Assembly: GCA_027080405.1 (NCBI GenBank)
Contig: JALWSL010000514.1
Location: 1-16,182, forward strand
Direction: 5' to 3'
DNA from: Planctomycetaceae bacterium
Lineage (GTDB): Bacteria; Planctomycetota; Planctomycetia; Planctomycetales; Planctomycetaceae
Length of the DNA stretch: 16,182 nt
A program made the translations under genes and the position numbers. The notes beneath the pieces are model-generated. The model worked only from the letters and a program-made list of their open reading frames with translations, was not told where the DNA came from and did no database searches. Below, piece by piece: positions 1-7,118 of this stretch. The number at the start of each line of letters is the position of its first letter. Position 1 is the first letter of the stretch.

Positions 1-226
1 GTTCAATCGAATACCCATTGGTATTCCTGCGGATACAGGCATGCCGGGATGAAAGGGGAGCCATGATTTTGACAACACTTTCATCACGCGAACCGGGCCC
101 TCCCAAAATAACCTGATCTGCCAGAATCAACCGGAAAGAACCGACGCGGTCAATTCGCAGGATTACTCCTGGCGGTTGCAACATCTGTTCCTCCTGTCGT
201 AACGCATGATTTTCAATCAGGTTCAT
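1..226 (-). CDS. FHA-domain protein, N-terminal part (cut by window edge)
   Basis: Reading leftward from ATG at 226, the frame stays open for 75 residues to the window edge. Residues 19-75 look like the first half of a forkhead-associated domain: two short beta-strands (VILRIDRVG, FRLILADQVILGG), a GG-P-G-S-R turn, then APLSSRHACI, which matches the conserved S-x-R-H phosphothreonine-binding signature. FHA domains bind phosphothreonine peptides, usually in Ser/Thr kinase signalling or protein assembly. AGGA at 238-235 lies 8 nt before the ATG and favours this start over an in-frame ATG at 235. There is no signal peptide, so a cytoplasmic product is expected. Fused domains lie outside the window. 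The domain call rests on the motif alone. Confidence 0.68.
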   Translation of the reverse strand, partial: MNLIENHALRQEEQMLQPPGVILRIDRVGSFRLILADQVILGGPGSRDESVVKIMAPLSSRHACIRRNTNGYSIE

Positions 227-282
227 GGAAAACATCCTGGCACGGCTGTTTTGTTCTGACTGCCATCACCAAAACAGGATTT

Positions 283-480
283 TCAAAAATGTGCGCAGGT
301 TTCGAAAGGCATTTCTGCTGGCGCGTTGAATGATAACAATTCAGTCGCATCCTGTGTCGTGCAGATGCAGAGTGTGTTCCGACGCACCGCTGACGGGCGT
401 TGTTTATTCATCCCGCATTTGGCGCACTTGACGTGTTGCACCGTCCTCAACTCTCCTCTTTTTCTTTGGGGTTGTGCCAC
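283..480 (-). CDS. Possible small Cys-rich protein (doubtful ORF)
   Basis: A 65-codon frame starts at GTG 480, or at a later GTG at 441 (52 residues) that follows purine-rich GGAGAG and GAGG sequence. It contains KCAKCG and, about 18 residues later, CIC, a spacing reminiscent of small zinc-ribbon proteins, with one more Cys near the end. It lies between the coiled-coil gene and the FHA gene on the same strand. Against it, a strong intrinsic terminator sits just upstream at 498-536, no promoter is obvious, and the start has no good ribosome binding site. I do not recognise a family. It may be a chance ORF. Confidence 0.25.
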   Translation of the reverse strand: MAQPQRKRGELRTVQHVKCAKCGMNKQRPSAVRRNTLCICTTQDATELLSFNAPAEMPFETCAHF

Positions 481-497
481 TTTGCGAAATCTCCAAC

Positions 498-536
498 AAA
501 AAACAGAAACAGACGCGCGATGCGCATCTGCTTCTG
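498..536 (-). terminator. Strong intrinsic terminator of the coiled-coil gene
   Basis: Read on the minus strand, 536-522 pairs with 518-504 around the 3-nt loop at 521-519. This is a continuous 15-bp stem if two G-U wobbles are allowed (CAGAAGCAGAUGCGC against GCGCGUCUGUUUCUG), followed directly by six U (503-498). It lies 11 bp after the stop codon of the gene at 548-1348. The wobbles become mismatches on the plus strand, so it is built for minus-strand RNA. Confidence 0.88.
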
Positions 537-547
537 CAGGGGGAAAC

Positions 548-1348
548 TTACAGGGGTTTATCTGCCAGTTCTTTTTTGAAGTAACTGTCGATCTCTTCGG
601 TCACACTGACCTGCGGTTCGAGTTCACGTTCAACAGGGATGGTACCTGTCACCTGCGTGTTTGTATCGAGCAGGCGTTCCTTGATATCGAGCTGTTTATT
701 CAATTCTGAAATGAGCGACTTGACGCGATTCAGGGCACTATCGTCAAGCTGTCGGACATCGCTGGCAGCTTCAGCCGCCTGGATCGCACGCATACGGGCA
801 TCAAGCTGGGCGAGTTGGGCTTCCAGATCTTTCTTGGTTGAAATCAGCGTCGCGAGATGTTCTTCATTCGCCTGTAACGAAGATTGCCGCGCCTGCAAAA
901 TTTCCCGTTCCCGCTGGAGTGTTTCCTCTGCCAGTTTGAAACGGCGGAAGCGGGTTGCCAAATCTTTTTCGACCTGCTGTTCAGAGTAGGAACGCCCTGC
1001 GATCACATATTTAGTTCCGTCCCCTTCCAGTTTTTCCCGCAGAGCAAGAATGGCTTCTTTCTGTTTTTCAATTCCTTTCTCCCGATTGCCCACCGCCTGT
1101 TCGAGTGCTTCCAGTTCGACCTGCTGCTCGGCAATCACGTGCATCGCCTGACGAATTTCCGGAACGAGATCTTCCACCAACTGTTCAGCATGTTTGACTT
1201 CGAATTCAATGGGCACCTGACTTTTCACCGTTTGGCGAATCTCCTTGCCACATGTTTTGAGGTAGGACAGTGCATTTCGTCCAAAAAGAAATGTCCCTAC
1301 CCCGGCTACCAACAACCCGCCAACAATCAACTTTTTGAACATGAACAT
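548..1348 (-). CDS. Membrane-anchored coiled-coil protein, function unknown
   Basis: 266 residues. Residues 5-23 form one hydrophobic segment ([19 protein letters not shown]) without a clear cleavage site, so the protein is probably a single-pass membrane protein. Residues about 50-110 and 120-195 are heptad-like, rich in E, K, Q and L, and predict two long coiled coils separated by a short break ([12 protein letters not shown], 111-122). The tail is acidic. The architecture (TM, QVPIEFE, coiled coil, Y-AGR-Y-S, coiled coil, acidic end) resembles a conserved hypothetical protein that I recall from planctomycete genomes; no biochemical function is known to me. The frame extends upstream to 1471, and ATG 1414 also has a purine-rich leader, but AGGAGG at 1361-1356 with 7-nt spacing and the position of the TM segment favour ATG 1348. 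A strong terminator follows, so it is probably monocistronic. Confidence 0.85.
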   Translation of the reverse strand: MFMFKKLIVGGLLVAGVGTFLFGRNALSYLKTCGKEIRQTVKSQVPIEFEVKHAEQLVEDLVPEIRQAMHVIAEQQVELEALEQAVGNREKGIEKQKEAILALREKLEGDGTKYVIAGRSYSEQQVEKDLATRFRRFKLAEETLQREREILQARQSSLQANEEHLATLISTKKDLEAQLAQLDARMRAIQAAEAASDVRQLDDSALNRVKSLISELNKQLDIKERLLDTNTQVTGTIPVERELEPQVSVTEEIDSYFKKELADKPL

Positions 1349-1355
1349 GGATCGG

Positions 1356-1361
1356 CCTCCT
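1356..1361 (-). promoter_or_regulatory. Ribosome binding site AGGAGG that sets the start of the coiled-coil gene
   Basis: A full AGGAGG on the minus strand ends 7 nt before ATG 1348. It supports the shorter reading over in-frame starts at 1414 and 1471. Confidence 0.7.
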
Positions 1362-1698
1362 GTATGAGGAAATTTCTGACACATCTTTTTCCAACAACGT
1401 GATTTTTTCATCATCTTCTTCTCCCCTGGACATCGTGATCCCCCGCTGGGTGTCTGAAACAGCCGGGACATGGAGCTATTCGCTGCGGAAGCGGAAATCT
1501 TGAAAGGAAAACAGAAAAAAACGAAAAAACAGGGAAGGCGATCGGGGCAAACACATGGTTGCCAGAGAGAGCGGAGCTATATCCTGTTGTCATTAAACAA
1601 GATACGTCAAGCGGGAAAAGAGAGGCGACAAGCAGGGAAAGAGATGCGTCGAAAAGTATGAGTTGGCGGCGGACGGGGCAGAGGAATGGCCCGGTCTG

Positions 1699-1935
1699 CT
1701 AATTCCGGCAGACCTTCAGTTCGTTCATGATTGAATCGATTTCAGGTATTCTCATTAGTACTTCTTGAGCGATCTGTTTTTCGTAATAGCTGGAAACGAT
1801 GCCGCTCAAGTGGGCCTGGTCCTTATTGAATGTGCATCGAACCTCACCTGTCGAACCTGGCAGGACGCGTTTCAAGGCAACTCTGGCCGTTTCGTGGAAG
1901 GAATGTTTGTTGTCAAAGCGAATGGAACGAGTCAT
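1699..1935 (-). CDS. Small single-BON-domain protein
   Basis: 78 residues from ATG 1935. Residues about 13-75 fit the BON fold: a helix (FHETARVALKRVL), a strand (GEVRCTFNKDQAHLSGIV) with the typical V-x-L-x-G-x-V ending, the helix SSYYEKQIAQEVLMRIPEI and the closing strand MNELKV. BON domains are known from OsmY and related proteins and are thought to bind phospholipid or to act in envelope stress. This copy has no signal peptide, so it is probably cytoplasmic or membrane-peripheral. AGGG with 7-nt spacing precedes the ATG. The frame is open upstream to 2172, but that extension is Arg/His/Phe-rich, shows no domain and overlaps an 18-bp tandem repeat, so I reject it. The stop is TAG at 1701-1699. 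Confidence 0.72.
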   Translation of the reverse strand: MTRSIRFDNKHSFHETARVALKRVLPGSTGEVRCTFNKDQAHLSGIVSSYYEKQIAQEVLMRIPEIDSIMNELKVCRN

Positions 1936-2397
1936 ATAAATGCCCTGATAGAACGAAACAGACCGGTGATGCGATTCACGCCACTTCAAGCCATGACGAA
2001 CGGTTCGCATCAAATACAACGGGCAATAAAGGAGCCGGTGCCTGGAAAAGGAGCGAGTAACTATCAATTTTCTGAATGATGATGTTGGACGCGATGCAGC
2101 CTTTTCACTTACAAAATGTTCAAAACATGTAAAATGCTCAAAACGTGGCGCTTCTGTTGCTCCCTGCAGCATGACGAGGAAACTGCCCCCGATTATGAAA
2201 CAGCCCTGGTCATCGGCCCCAAAGAGGGCAATAGCCCGTTCAACTCATCGGCTCTTTTTTATGCGATATGCCCTGTTTTGTATGCCCGGTTGTTGGGATT
2301 CGGGCGAAAAGAGGCGTCTCCCTTTTTCATTCATGAAATTTGCGGTAATCCAGATGACTCGTGTTATCGTGCCAACTGTTGCAAATTGAACCGGCCT
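1936..2397. other. 462-bp gap between the BON gene and ruvA
   Basis: No convincing gene is present in any frame. The only structure I see is the 18-bp imperfect tandem repeat at 2113-2148. No clear terminator for ruvA and no clear promoter for the BON gene could be assigned. The sequence could hold a degenerate gene. Confidence 0.5.
2113..2148. repeat. Two-copy 18-bp imperfect tandem repeat
   Basis: Copy 1 (2113-2130, AAAATGTTCAAAACATGT) and copy 2 (2131-2148, AAAATGCTCAAAACGTGG) agree at 15 of 18 positions. Copy 1 contains the palindrome ACATGT. It could be a protein-binding site or a simple slippage product; nothing nearby decides between them. Confidence 0.6.
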
Positions 2398-3024
2398 TCA
2401 GGAATATTCCTGCTGGTAGATCGCTGCGAGCAGGTCTTCGACCTTCTTATACTTCTTGCCTCCCTCCAGGGCGATGTCCAGTTTGTTGCGGGCATCTTCT
2501 GCGGTATGACCGAGAGCCAAAAGCGCCTCGTAAGTATCCGCGATGACATCGTTCAGCGGTTCGCTCATGCTTTCACTTGCCTGATCGACCATCAAGGCGA
2601 AGCGTGTCATTTTTCGACGCAGTTTGGCGACAATGCGATCCGCCACTGCAGGGCCGATTCCCGGTAGCGTGCTCAATGTTTTGGTATCCTGCTGTTCAAT
2701 CGCCGCGGCTACTTCCCGAACCGGACGCACAATCGCCTTGAGCGCTTTCTTCATGCCGAGACCGTCAACAGAGCAGATCAACTCAAAAAAAGTTCGCTCG
2801 GCTTGTGTGGCGAATCCCACCATCCGCGGGGTCAGTCGTCCCCCCTTTTGCGGGTTCCCTTCCAGATAGGTCATCGTTTGCAAGCGAACAGGTTCGCCGA
2901 TTTTGGATTGCAACTGCCTCCGAACAAAATCAGGAACGTAGACTTCCAATTCAAACGGCCCTGCCTCGACAAAGGCAGACGTTTCTTCCAATGCGACCAG
3001 CTTCCCCTGTATGGACGAAATCAA
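2398..3024 (-). CDS. ruvA: Holliday junction branch migration protein RuvA
   Basis: 208 residues, a normal RuvA length. RuvA tetramers bind the four-way Holliday junction and load the RuvB motor during recombination and repair in the cytoplasm. The N-terminal OB-fold domain (1-64) begins [22 protein letters not shown] and includes TYLEG. Domain II carries the two helix-hairpin-helix motifs, near 86-98 ([13 protein letters not shown]) and 119-133 ([15 protein letters not shown]). Domain III (about 156-208), which contacts RuvB, includes [11 protein letters not shown]. The start is TTG at 3024, preceded by GGAGAG; no ATG or GTG would give a complete OB domain. ruvB and ruvC are not adjacent. 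The gene lies downstream of mrdA on the same strand, across a 143-bp gap with a possible promoter of its own. Confidence 0.96.
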   Translation of the reverse strand: MISSIQGKLVALEETSAFVEAGPFELEVYVPDFVRRQLQSKIGEPVRLQTMTYLEGNPQKGGRLTPRMVGFATQAERTFFELICSVDGLGMKKALKAIVRPVREVAAAIEQQDTKTLSTLPGIGPAVADRIVAKLRRKMTRFALMVDQASESMSEPLNDVIADTYEALLALGHTAEDARNKLDIALEGGKKYKKVEDLLAAIYQQEYS

Positions 3025-3068
3025 CGCTCTCTCCAGGTTGGATAATGTTCAAGTGAAAAATCGTCCGT

Positions 3069-3097
3069 AGGGTAAACTTTCTCATTGATGACGACAA
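3069..3097 (-). promoter_or_regulatory. Possible promoter for ruvA
   Basis: On the minus strand TTGTCG (3097-3092), a 17-bp spacer and TACCCT (3074-3069) resemble a sigma70-type promoter. The -35 is fair and the -10 is weak (3 of 6). A start near 3062 would leave a leader of about 40 nt. Confidence 0.25.
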
Positions 3098-3167
3098 CAC
3101 ACAAAAATTTACGAAACAGGTTCGAGCCGAACATGCACGTCATCACTCATTCGTTTATTCCGAAGAA

Positions 3168-5417
3168 TCACGGAGAGTCCCGAGCGGTTTCGATTAAGCC
3201 GAGTCCAAGCATTGCCTGAATCATTTTATGGGCGATCGGTCCTGCGTTTTTTCCACCCGATCCGCCCTCTTCCAGCACAACCGCAATGGCGTAGCGAGGC
3301 TTGCGGGCGGGGAAGTATCCGATGAACCAGGCGTGAGAAGGTTTATCGATTCCGGTTTGGGCAGTTCCTGTTTTCCCCGCAATGGCCACTTCTTCCATCG
3401 CAACGGTTTTATGGGCCGTTCCTTTCGGACTTTCGACAGCCTGTTCCAATCCTTCTCGAACGATCGACAAGGTCGTGGGAGAGATCGACAATCTTCGGCC
3501 CGTTTTTTCCGACAGCAGCGGTTCTGTCGCTCCCGGATCCAGTTCATTGCCCGGTATGATGCGGCTGACAACATGCGGCCTCACCAATTCGCCCTCATTG
3601 GCGATGGCGGCTATCAATCGGATCATCTGCAGTGGTGTGACTGTCAAGTAGCTTTGACCGATCGCCAGGCCCAGGTTGTCCCCCGGATACCAATGGCGAT
3701 TCGTTTTTCGCTGATTATCTGCCGGAGAAGGAAGAGAGCCGTTTTTTTCGAATGGCAAATCGATACCGGTCGCTGTCCCGAATTCAAATTGCTCACTCCA
3801 GTGCACCAATGGCTGTGGCCCCATTTTGCGAGCCGCGGTAAAGAAATAGACATTGCACGACTGGGCAAGCGCATCGACCAGGTCGATGTTCCCATGACCG
3901 ATGCCAGCGGTGCGGAAAATTGAACAACGATGACTATCAGGCGTATCCAGATATCCTTTGCAAAAAACCGGTTCCGTCGGTATTCCCAACGATTCACAAA
4001 AGGCGATAGCGGTTAACGGTTTGAAGGTGGAACCGGGAGCAAGCGCAACCTGCGTGATACGGGAAAGTAAAGGTGATCGCCGGTCGTTGGACAGTCTTTT
4101 CCAGTACGCGCTATCACCAGATGCGAGTAAAGAGAGATCGGGACGGGGAGCAGTCGCGGCTGTCAACAGTTCTCCCGAATAGATATTCATCACCAGAACC
4201 GCCCCCGAGGTTGGCCCAGAATTTTCATCGTTTCTCTGTCCCGCAGGCAGCGGTGGAATGAGTGACTGTTCTGCCGGGATGAGTTGATCAAGGAGATTCT
4301 CAGCCGTTTGTTGCAGTTGGCTGTTGAGAGTAAGAATCAGATGATCGCCGGAACGTGACTCACGAACCGGAACGGTTTTCAGAATTTCTCCACGCCTGTT
4401 TTTTATCAATTGGCGTTCCCCGGGTAATCCGCGCAACGTAATATTGTATGTTTTTTCAACTCCCGATTCTCCCCGGCGGTCTCCCGTTTGGTACGAAAGA
4501 GGGTCTCCCGCGGGCAATTCCTGCTTCCGTTTTCGAATCTGATCATCACGCAATGCCCGTCGAACTCCAATCACATGAGATGCCAGTGAAGCGTTCGGAT
4601 AAACCCGACGGGTTCGCGTGACGATCCGAATTCCCGGAAATTCTTTTGGATGTGCCTCGATCTCGGCGACAACTGCTGTCGACAGATTCTCGATGACGAT
4701 GTGATAATCGAGTTCCTCGCGGATGATAATGGGATCCCGCTTTGAACGCCGGGGCGGTCGAGTCAACTCGCTGACCAGAATTGACCAGAACTGTTCCCAT
4801 TTCGATTGGGGTGAACTGCTCTCAGATGCTGCCTCTGGTTCTGCCTGATCCCGTGCCTCCTGATTCTTGCGAACAGCGTGGGCGATCCGTTCAATTCTTT
4901 GTTGGATCGAGTGACGCTTGGCGGTTAAATCCGCAAGAGAGTTTCCGCTGATGAAAGCCAGCCGCTGCCAAAGTTTTTCCCGCTCCCGTAATACCTCCGC
5001 CTTGGCCTGTTCGAGGGCTTGTCCATGACGACGTTCGCTTTTTGTCAGCCGCTGGCGGGCCTGTTGCCTTAACCAGCTTTCATTAGGGGGAACTTCGAGC
5101 CAGCGATAATGAACTGCTAGAGCGAACAACTGATCATCATAGGCGAGCAGTTTCCCATCGCTGGAATAAATCCGCCCATCAGTAGCAGGGATTGTTTCTG
5201 TGGTGACTGTAGTAGGATGCGCGTTGGCAAGGAAATCCCGCGCGTGATTCACTTTAAGGTCATACAGGCGAACCATACAAATGGACAGTAACGTGAAAGC
5301 CGCCATCCAGAGAAACGCAGTACGCAAACCGGCTCTGCGATCCAGATCCCACGCCTCATCTCTTTGGGCAGCTGCGGAATCGATGACCTGCCATTGAGAG
5401 TGTGGCTGGTTTCGCAA
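3168..5417 (-). CDS. mrdA: Penicillin-binding protein 2 (peptidoglycan D,D-transpeptidase)
   Basis: 749 residues. PBP2 cross-links peptidoglycan during lateral wall growth, acting on the periplasmic side with RodA and MreBCD. A single TM helix lies at about 31-50. The pedestal region runs from about 70 to 350 and includes ATDGRIYSSDG (78-88). The transpeptidase domain (about 400-740) keeps all three catalytic motifs: S463-T-F-K466 with the nucleophile Ser, S520-C-N522 and K682-T-G684. It is longer than the roughly 630-residue E. coli PBP2 because the pedestal holds a charged helical insert at about 112-225. The only usable start is TTG 5417, since an in-frame TAA lies 18 nt upstream; AGGGA with 7-nt spacing precedes it. 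A good promoter lies at 5503-5531. RodA and MreBCD are not adjacent. Planctomycetes were once thought to lack peptidoglycan, so an intact active site is informative. FtsI is the main alternative, but the PBP2-type motifs and context fit MrdA better. Confidence 0.9.
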   Translation of the reverse strand: MRNQPHSQWQVIDSAAAQRDEAWDLDRRAGLRTAFLWMAAFTLLSICMVRLYDLKVNHARDFLANAHPTTVTTETIPATDGRIYSSDGKLLAYDDQLFALAVHYRWLEVPPNESWLRQQARQRLTKSERRHGQALEQAKAEVLREREKLWQRLAFISGNSLADLTAKRHSIQQRIERIAHAVRKNQEARDQAEPEAASESSSPQSKWEQFWSILVSELTRPPRRSKRDPIIIREELDYHIVIENLSTAVVAEIEAHPKEFPGIRIVTRTRRVYPNASLASHVIGVRRALRDDQIRKRKQELPAGDPLSYQTGDRRGESGVEKTYNITLRGLPGERQLIKNRRGEILKTVPVRESRSGDHLILTLNSQLQQTAENLLDQLIPAEQSLIPPLPAGQRNDENSGPTSGAVLVMNIYSGELLTAATAPRPDLSLLASGDSAYWKRLSNDRRSPLLSRITQVALAPGSTFKPLTAIAFCESLGIPTEPVFCKGYLDTPDSHRCSIFRTAGIGHGNIDLVDALAQSCNVYFFTAARKMGPQPLVHWSEQFEFGTATGIDLPFEKNGSLPSPADNQRKTNRHWYPGDNLGLAIGQSYLTVTPLQMIRLIAAIANEGELVRPHVVSRIIPGNELDPGATEPLLSEKTGRRLSISPTTLSIVREGLEQAVESPKGTAHKTVAMEEVAIAGKTGTAQTGIDKPSHAWFIGYFPARKPRYAIAVVLEEGGSGGKNAGPIAHKMIQAMLGLGLIETARDSP

Positions 5418-5432
5418 GTGAACGTCCCTGTC

Positions 5433-5455
5433 TGGTTAAATCCATGATTGGTTAA
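5433..5455 (+). repeat. Pair of TGGTTAA boxes near the mrdA start
   Basis: TGGTTAA begins at 5433 and 5449, a 16-bp step. Both lie in the predicted mrdA leader, where they read TTAACCA on the mrdA strand. The same heptamer recurs three times before rpsP. Confidence 0.5.
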
Positions 5456-5502
5456 AAAACAGTATGCGGTGTCATCCTGTTGACGACCTTGGCGCATGGA
5501 TG

Positions 5503-5531
5503 ATTCTATCACGAACATCACTGAAAACCAA
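5503..5531 (-). promoter_or_regulatory. Promoter for mrdA
   Basis: On the minus strand TTGGTT (5531-5526), a spacer of exactly 17 bp and TAGAAT (5508-5503, 5 of 6 to consensus) form a good sigma70-type promoter. Transcription would start near 5496, giving a leader of about 79 nt to the TTG at 5417. Confidence 0.6.
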
Positions 5532-5816
5532 CGGGCATAATCACCACGGGATATGTCCGCATGTTTACCTTCTTGCTGGTGTTTACTGGTGGTTGCCTTG
5601 GCGAGTGAACGTAATCCTGTGAGCGTGACAGATTATTTGTCGATATAGGCTTTTATTCTTGCTCGGGTTTGATAGAATCGCCCACTTCGCGTTGGAGGGT
5701 TGAGTATTTTCTTCCCCTTTTACGCCTGTTTTTCAGAGACGATTCGGGAGAGCAGTTTCTGTTCGCAAGACGCGGAGACTCTCTGTGGCCCGAATGCGTC
5801 TATCACATATACATAG

Positions 5817-5850
5817 TGGTTAAATACTGGTTAAGTTAGCTGTTGGTTAA
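5817..5850 (+). repeat. Three TGGTTAA boxes just upstream of rpsP
   Basis: TGGTTAA begins at 5817, 5828 and 5844, steps of 11 and 16 bp, and ends 33 bp before the rpsP start. The 11-bp step is about one helical turn. Together with the pair near mrdA they look like binding sites or leader RNA repeats; the function is inferred. Confidence 0.5.
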
Positions 5851-5883
5851 ACTGAGAGATTTTACCCTGTTTGGGAGAGTAGT

Positions 5884-6276
5884 GTGTCTGTTCGGATACG
5901 GATGAAAAAAATGGGGCGTACGCATCGCCCGTTCTATCGGATTTGTGTGATGGATTCCCGGAAGCCCAGAGATGGGAAGGCGATCGAGGAAGTCGGCACG
6001 TACGATCCGATGGTACGCGACAAGTCGAAGCGAGTCACCTTGAAGTTGGATCGCATCGATTATTGGGTATCTGTCGGGGCTCAACCAACTGAAAAGGTTG
6101 GGGTTCTGATTCGGAAATATCGTGATAACAACTGGGGAACGGCCAAGGAAGCACCTGCAATGGTCGCGCCGAAGCCTCTCGCTGAAGAAAAGCCTGCTGA
6201 ACCAGAAGCATCCGGTGAATCCGCTGAGGAAGCATCTGGTGAAGCAGCAGAAGCCGATTCCTCAACGGAACAATAG
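5884..6276 (+). CDS. rpsP: 30S ribosomal protein S16, with acidic C-terminal tail
   Basis: 130 residues. S16 is a small-subunit protein that helps 16S rRNA fold and assemble. Residues 1-83 are the typical core: VRIRMKKMGRTHRPFYRICVMDSRKPRDGK, then EEVGTYDP, and SVGAQPTEKVGVLIRKY near 63-79. Residues about 88-130 form an Ala/Glu/Pro/Ser-rich acidic tail (AEEKPAEPEASGES and similar) not present in the short E. coli protein of about 82 residues. The start is GTG at 5884, with GGGAGAG at 5873-5879 and 4-nt spacing. It is the first gene of a plus-strand translation cluster, and a hairpin with a T-run follows its stop codon directly. Confidence 0.96.
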   Translation: MSVRIRMKKMGRTHRPFYRICVMDSRKPRDGKAIEEVGTYDPMVRDKSKRVTLKLDRIDYWVSVGAQPTEKVGVLIRKYRDNNWGTAKEAPAMVAPKPLAEEKPAEPEASGESAEEASGEAAEADSSTEQ

Positions 6277-6277
6277 T

Positions 6278-6318
6278 GCCCGGATGGCGCAAGGTGTCCA
6301 TTTTACGGGCTCTTTTTT
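6278..6318 (+). terminator. Intrinsic terminator or attenuator between rpsP and trmD
   Basis: GCCCG (6278-6282) pairs with CGGGC (6306-6310). Inside, a less perfect helix can form around the loop AAG at 6291-6293, with wobbles and small bulges. TCTTTTTT follows at 6311-6318. It begins 2 nt after the rpsP stop and ends 39 nt before trmD. If active, it would make rpsP mRNA more abundant than trmD mRNA. Confidence 0.6.
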
Positions 6319-6357
6319 CGTGTTCGTACTTTGTTTGGAATTGTTCAGTGTGAGATA

Positions 6358-7041
6358 GTGCGGTTTGATATCCTGACATTATTTCCCGAGATTTTCGATG
6401 GTTTTCTCAGTGAAGGATTGTTGAACAAAGCGATTCAGAATGGATTGCTGGAAGTCAAAAGATGGAACTTTCGGGACTGGGCAAGCGATAGACATCGCAC
6501 AGTAGATGACCGGCCTTATGGGGGAGGCCCGGGGATGTTGATCGGCTGCGAAGCTGTCTTCCGTTGTGTCGAACAGGTGCAACTGGAGGCGGAACGGCCT
6601 GGTCAACTTGTCATGATGACTCCATACGGTCGCAAACTGGATCAGAATCTGGTGACTGATCTTGCCCGCTTTGACAGACTGTTGATATTGTGCGGGCGAT
6701 ACGAAGGGTTTGATGAGAGGATTTCCACCGGATTGAAGCCGATGGAGATCTCGGTGGGCGACTTCATCTGCAACGGCGGTGAAGTTCCCGCGATGATTGT
6801 CATAGAAACAGTGATGAGATTGATTCCGGGCGTGCTTGGAGATCAACAAAGTGCCCAGGAGGATTCGTTCTCGAAAGAGGGATTGTTGGAATATCCGCAG
6901 TACACGCGGCCTCGGGATTTTCGGGGGATGTCTGTGCCGGAGGTGTTGGTTAGCGGCGATCATCAAAAAATCGCCCAATGGCGTAAAGAAATGAGCCTGC
7001 AAAGAACCCGCGAAAGACGGGACGATTTGCTTGACAAATAA
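6358..7041 (+). CDS. trmD: tRNA (guanine-N1)-methyltransferase TrmD
   Basis: 227 residues from GTG 6358. TrmD methylates N1 of G37 next to the anticodon of tRNAs using S-adenosylmethionine, which prevents +1 frameshifting; it is a SPOUT trefoil-knot homodimer in the cytoplasm. Visible motifs are RFDILTLFPEIF at the start, DDRPYGGGPGM (50-60), MTPYG (87-91), LCGRYEGFDER (111-121) and EISVGDFICNGGE (130-142). Arg154 (VMRLIPGVLG) and Asp169 (QEDSF) fall where the catalytic Arg and Asp of E. coli TrmD lie. The frame reaches back to TTG 6331, but that start has no ribosome binding site and adds nine non-conserved residues. GTGAG just upstream of 6358 is a modest site. rimM, which usually separates rpsP and trmD in proteobacteria, is absent here. 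Confidence 0.96.
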   Translation: MRFDILTLFPEIFDGFLSEGLLNKAIQNGLLEVKRWNFRDWASDRHRTVDDRPYGGGPGMLIGCEAVFRCVEQVQLEAERPGQLVMMTPYGRKLDQNLVTDLARFDRLLILCGRYEGFDERISTGLKPMEISVGDFICNGGEVPAMIVIETVMRLIPGVLGDQQSAQEDSFSKEGLLEYPQYTRPRDFRGMSVPEVLVSGDHQKIAQWRKEMSLQRTRERRDDLLDK

Positions 7042-7118
7042 TAGACGGTATTGCGTCTGTTCAATATTTTTGTGATTTGATGAAAACGTATTGAAGCAAC
7101 GCAGGCACGAAGTGCGAA

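Larger units (their letters stand above)
5418..5883. other. Divergent control region between mrdA and rpsP
   Basis: No gene is visible in these 466 bp. The left part holds a good minus-strand promoter toward mrdA (5503-5531). On the rpsP side, TAGAAT at 5673-5678 preceded by TTTGA is a plausible -10 with a weak -35, which would give a leader of about 200 nt. TGGTTAA occurs five times: twice near the mrdA start and three times just before rpsP. The rpsP ribosome binding site GGGAGAG is at 5873-5879. Confidence 0.55.

Noticed and set aside
326..1402. Several plus-strand ORFs of 116-172 codons
   Set aside because: They are antisense to the coiled-coil gene or its terminator; the composition is a mirror of the Glu/Lys/Gln-rich gene.
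2116..2667. 183-codon plus-strand ORF
   Set aside because: About half of it is antisense to the C-terminal part of ruvA; the rest has no recognisable motif.
3228..3923. 231-codon plus-strand ORF
   Set aside because: It lies entirely antisense to the transpeptidase domain of mrdA, whose catalytic motifs are intact; no domain or ribosome binding site is visible.
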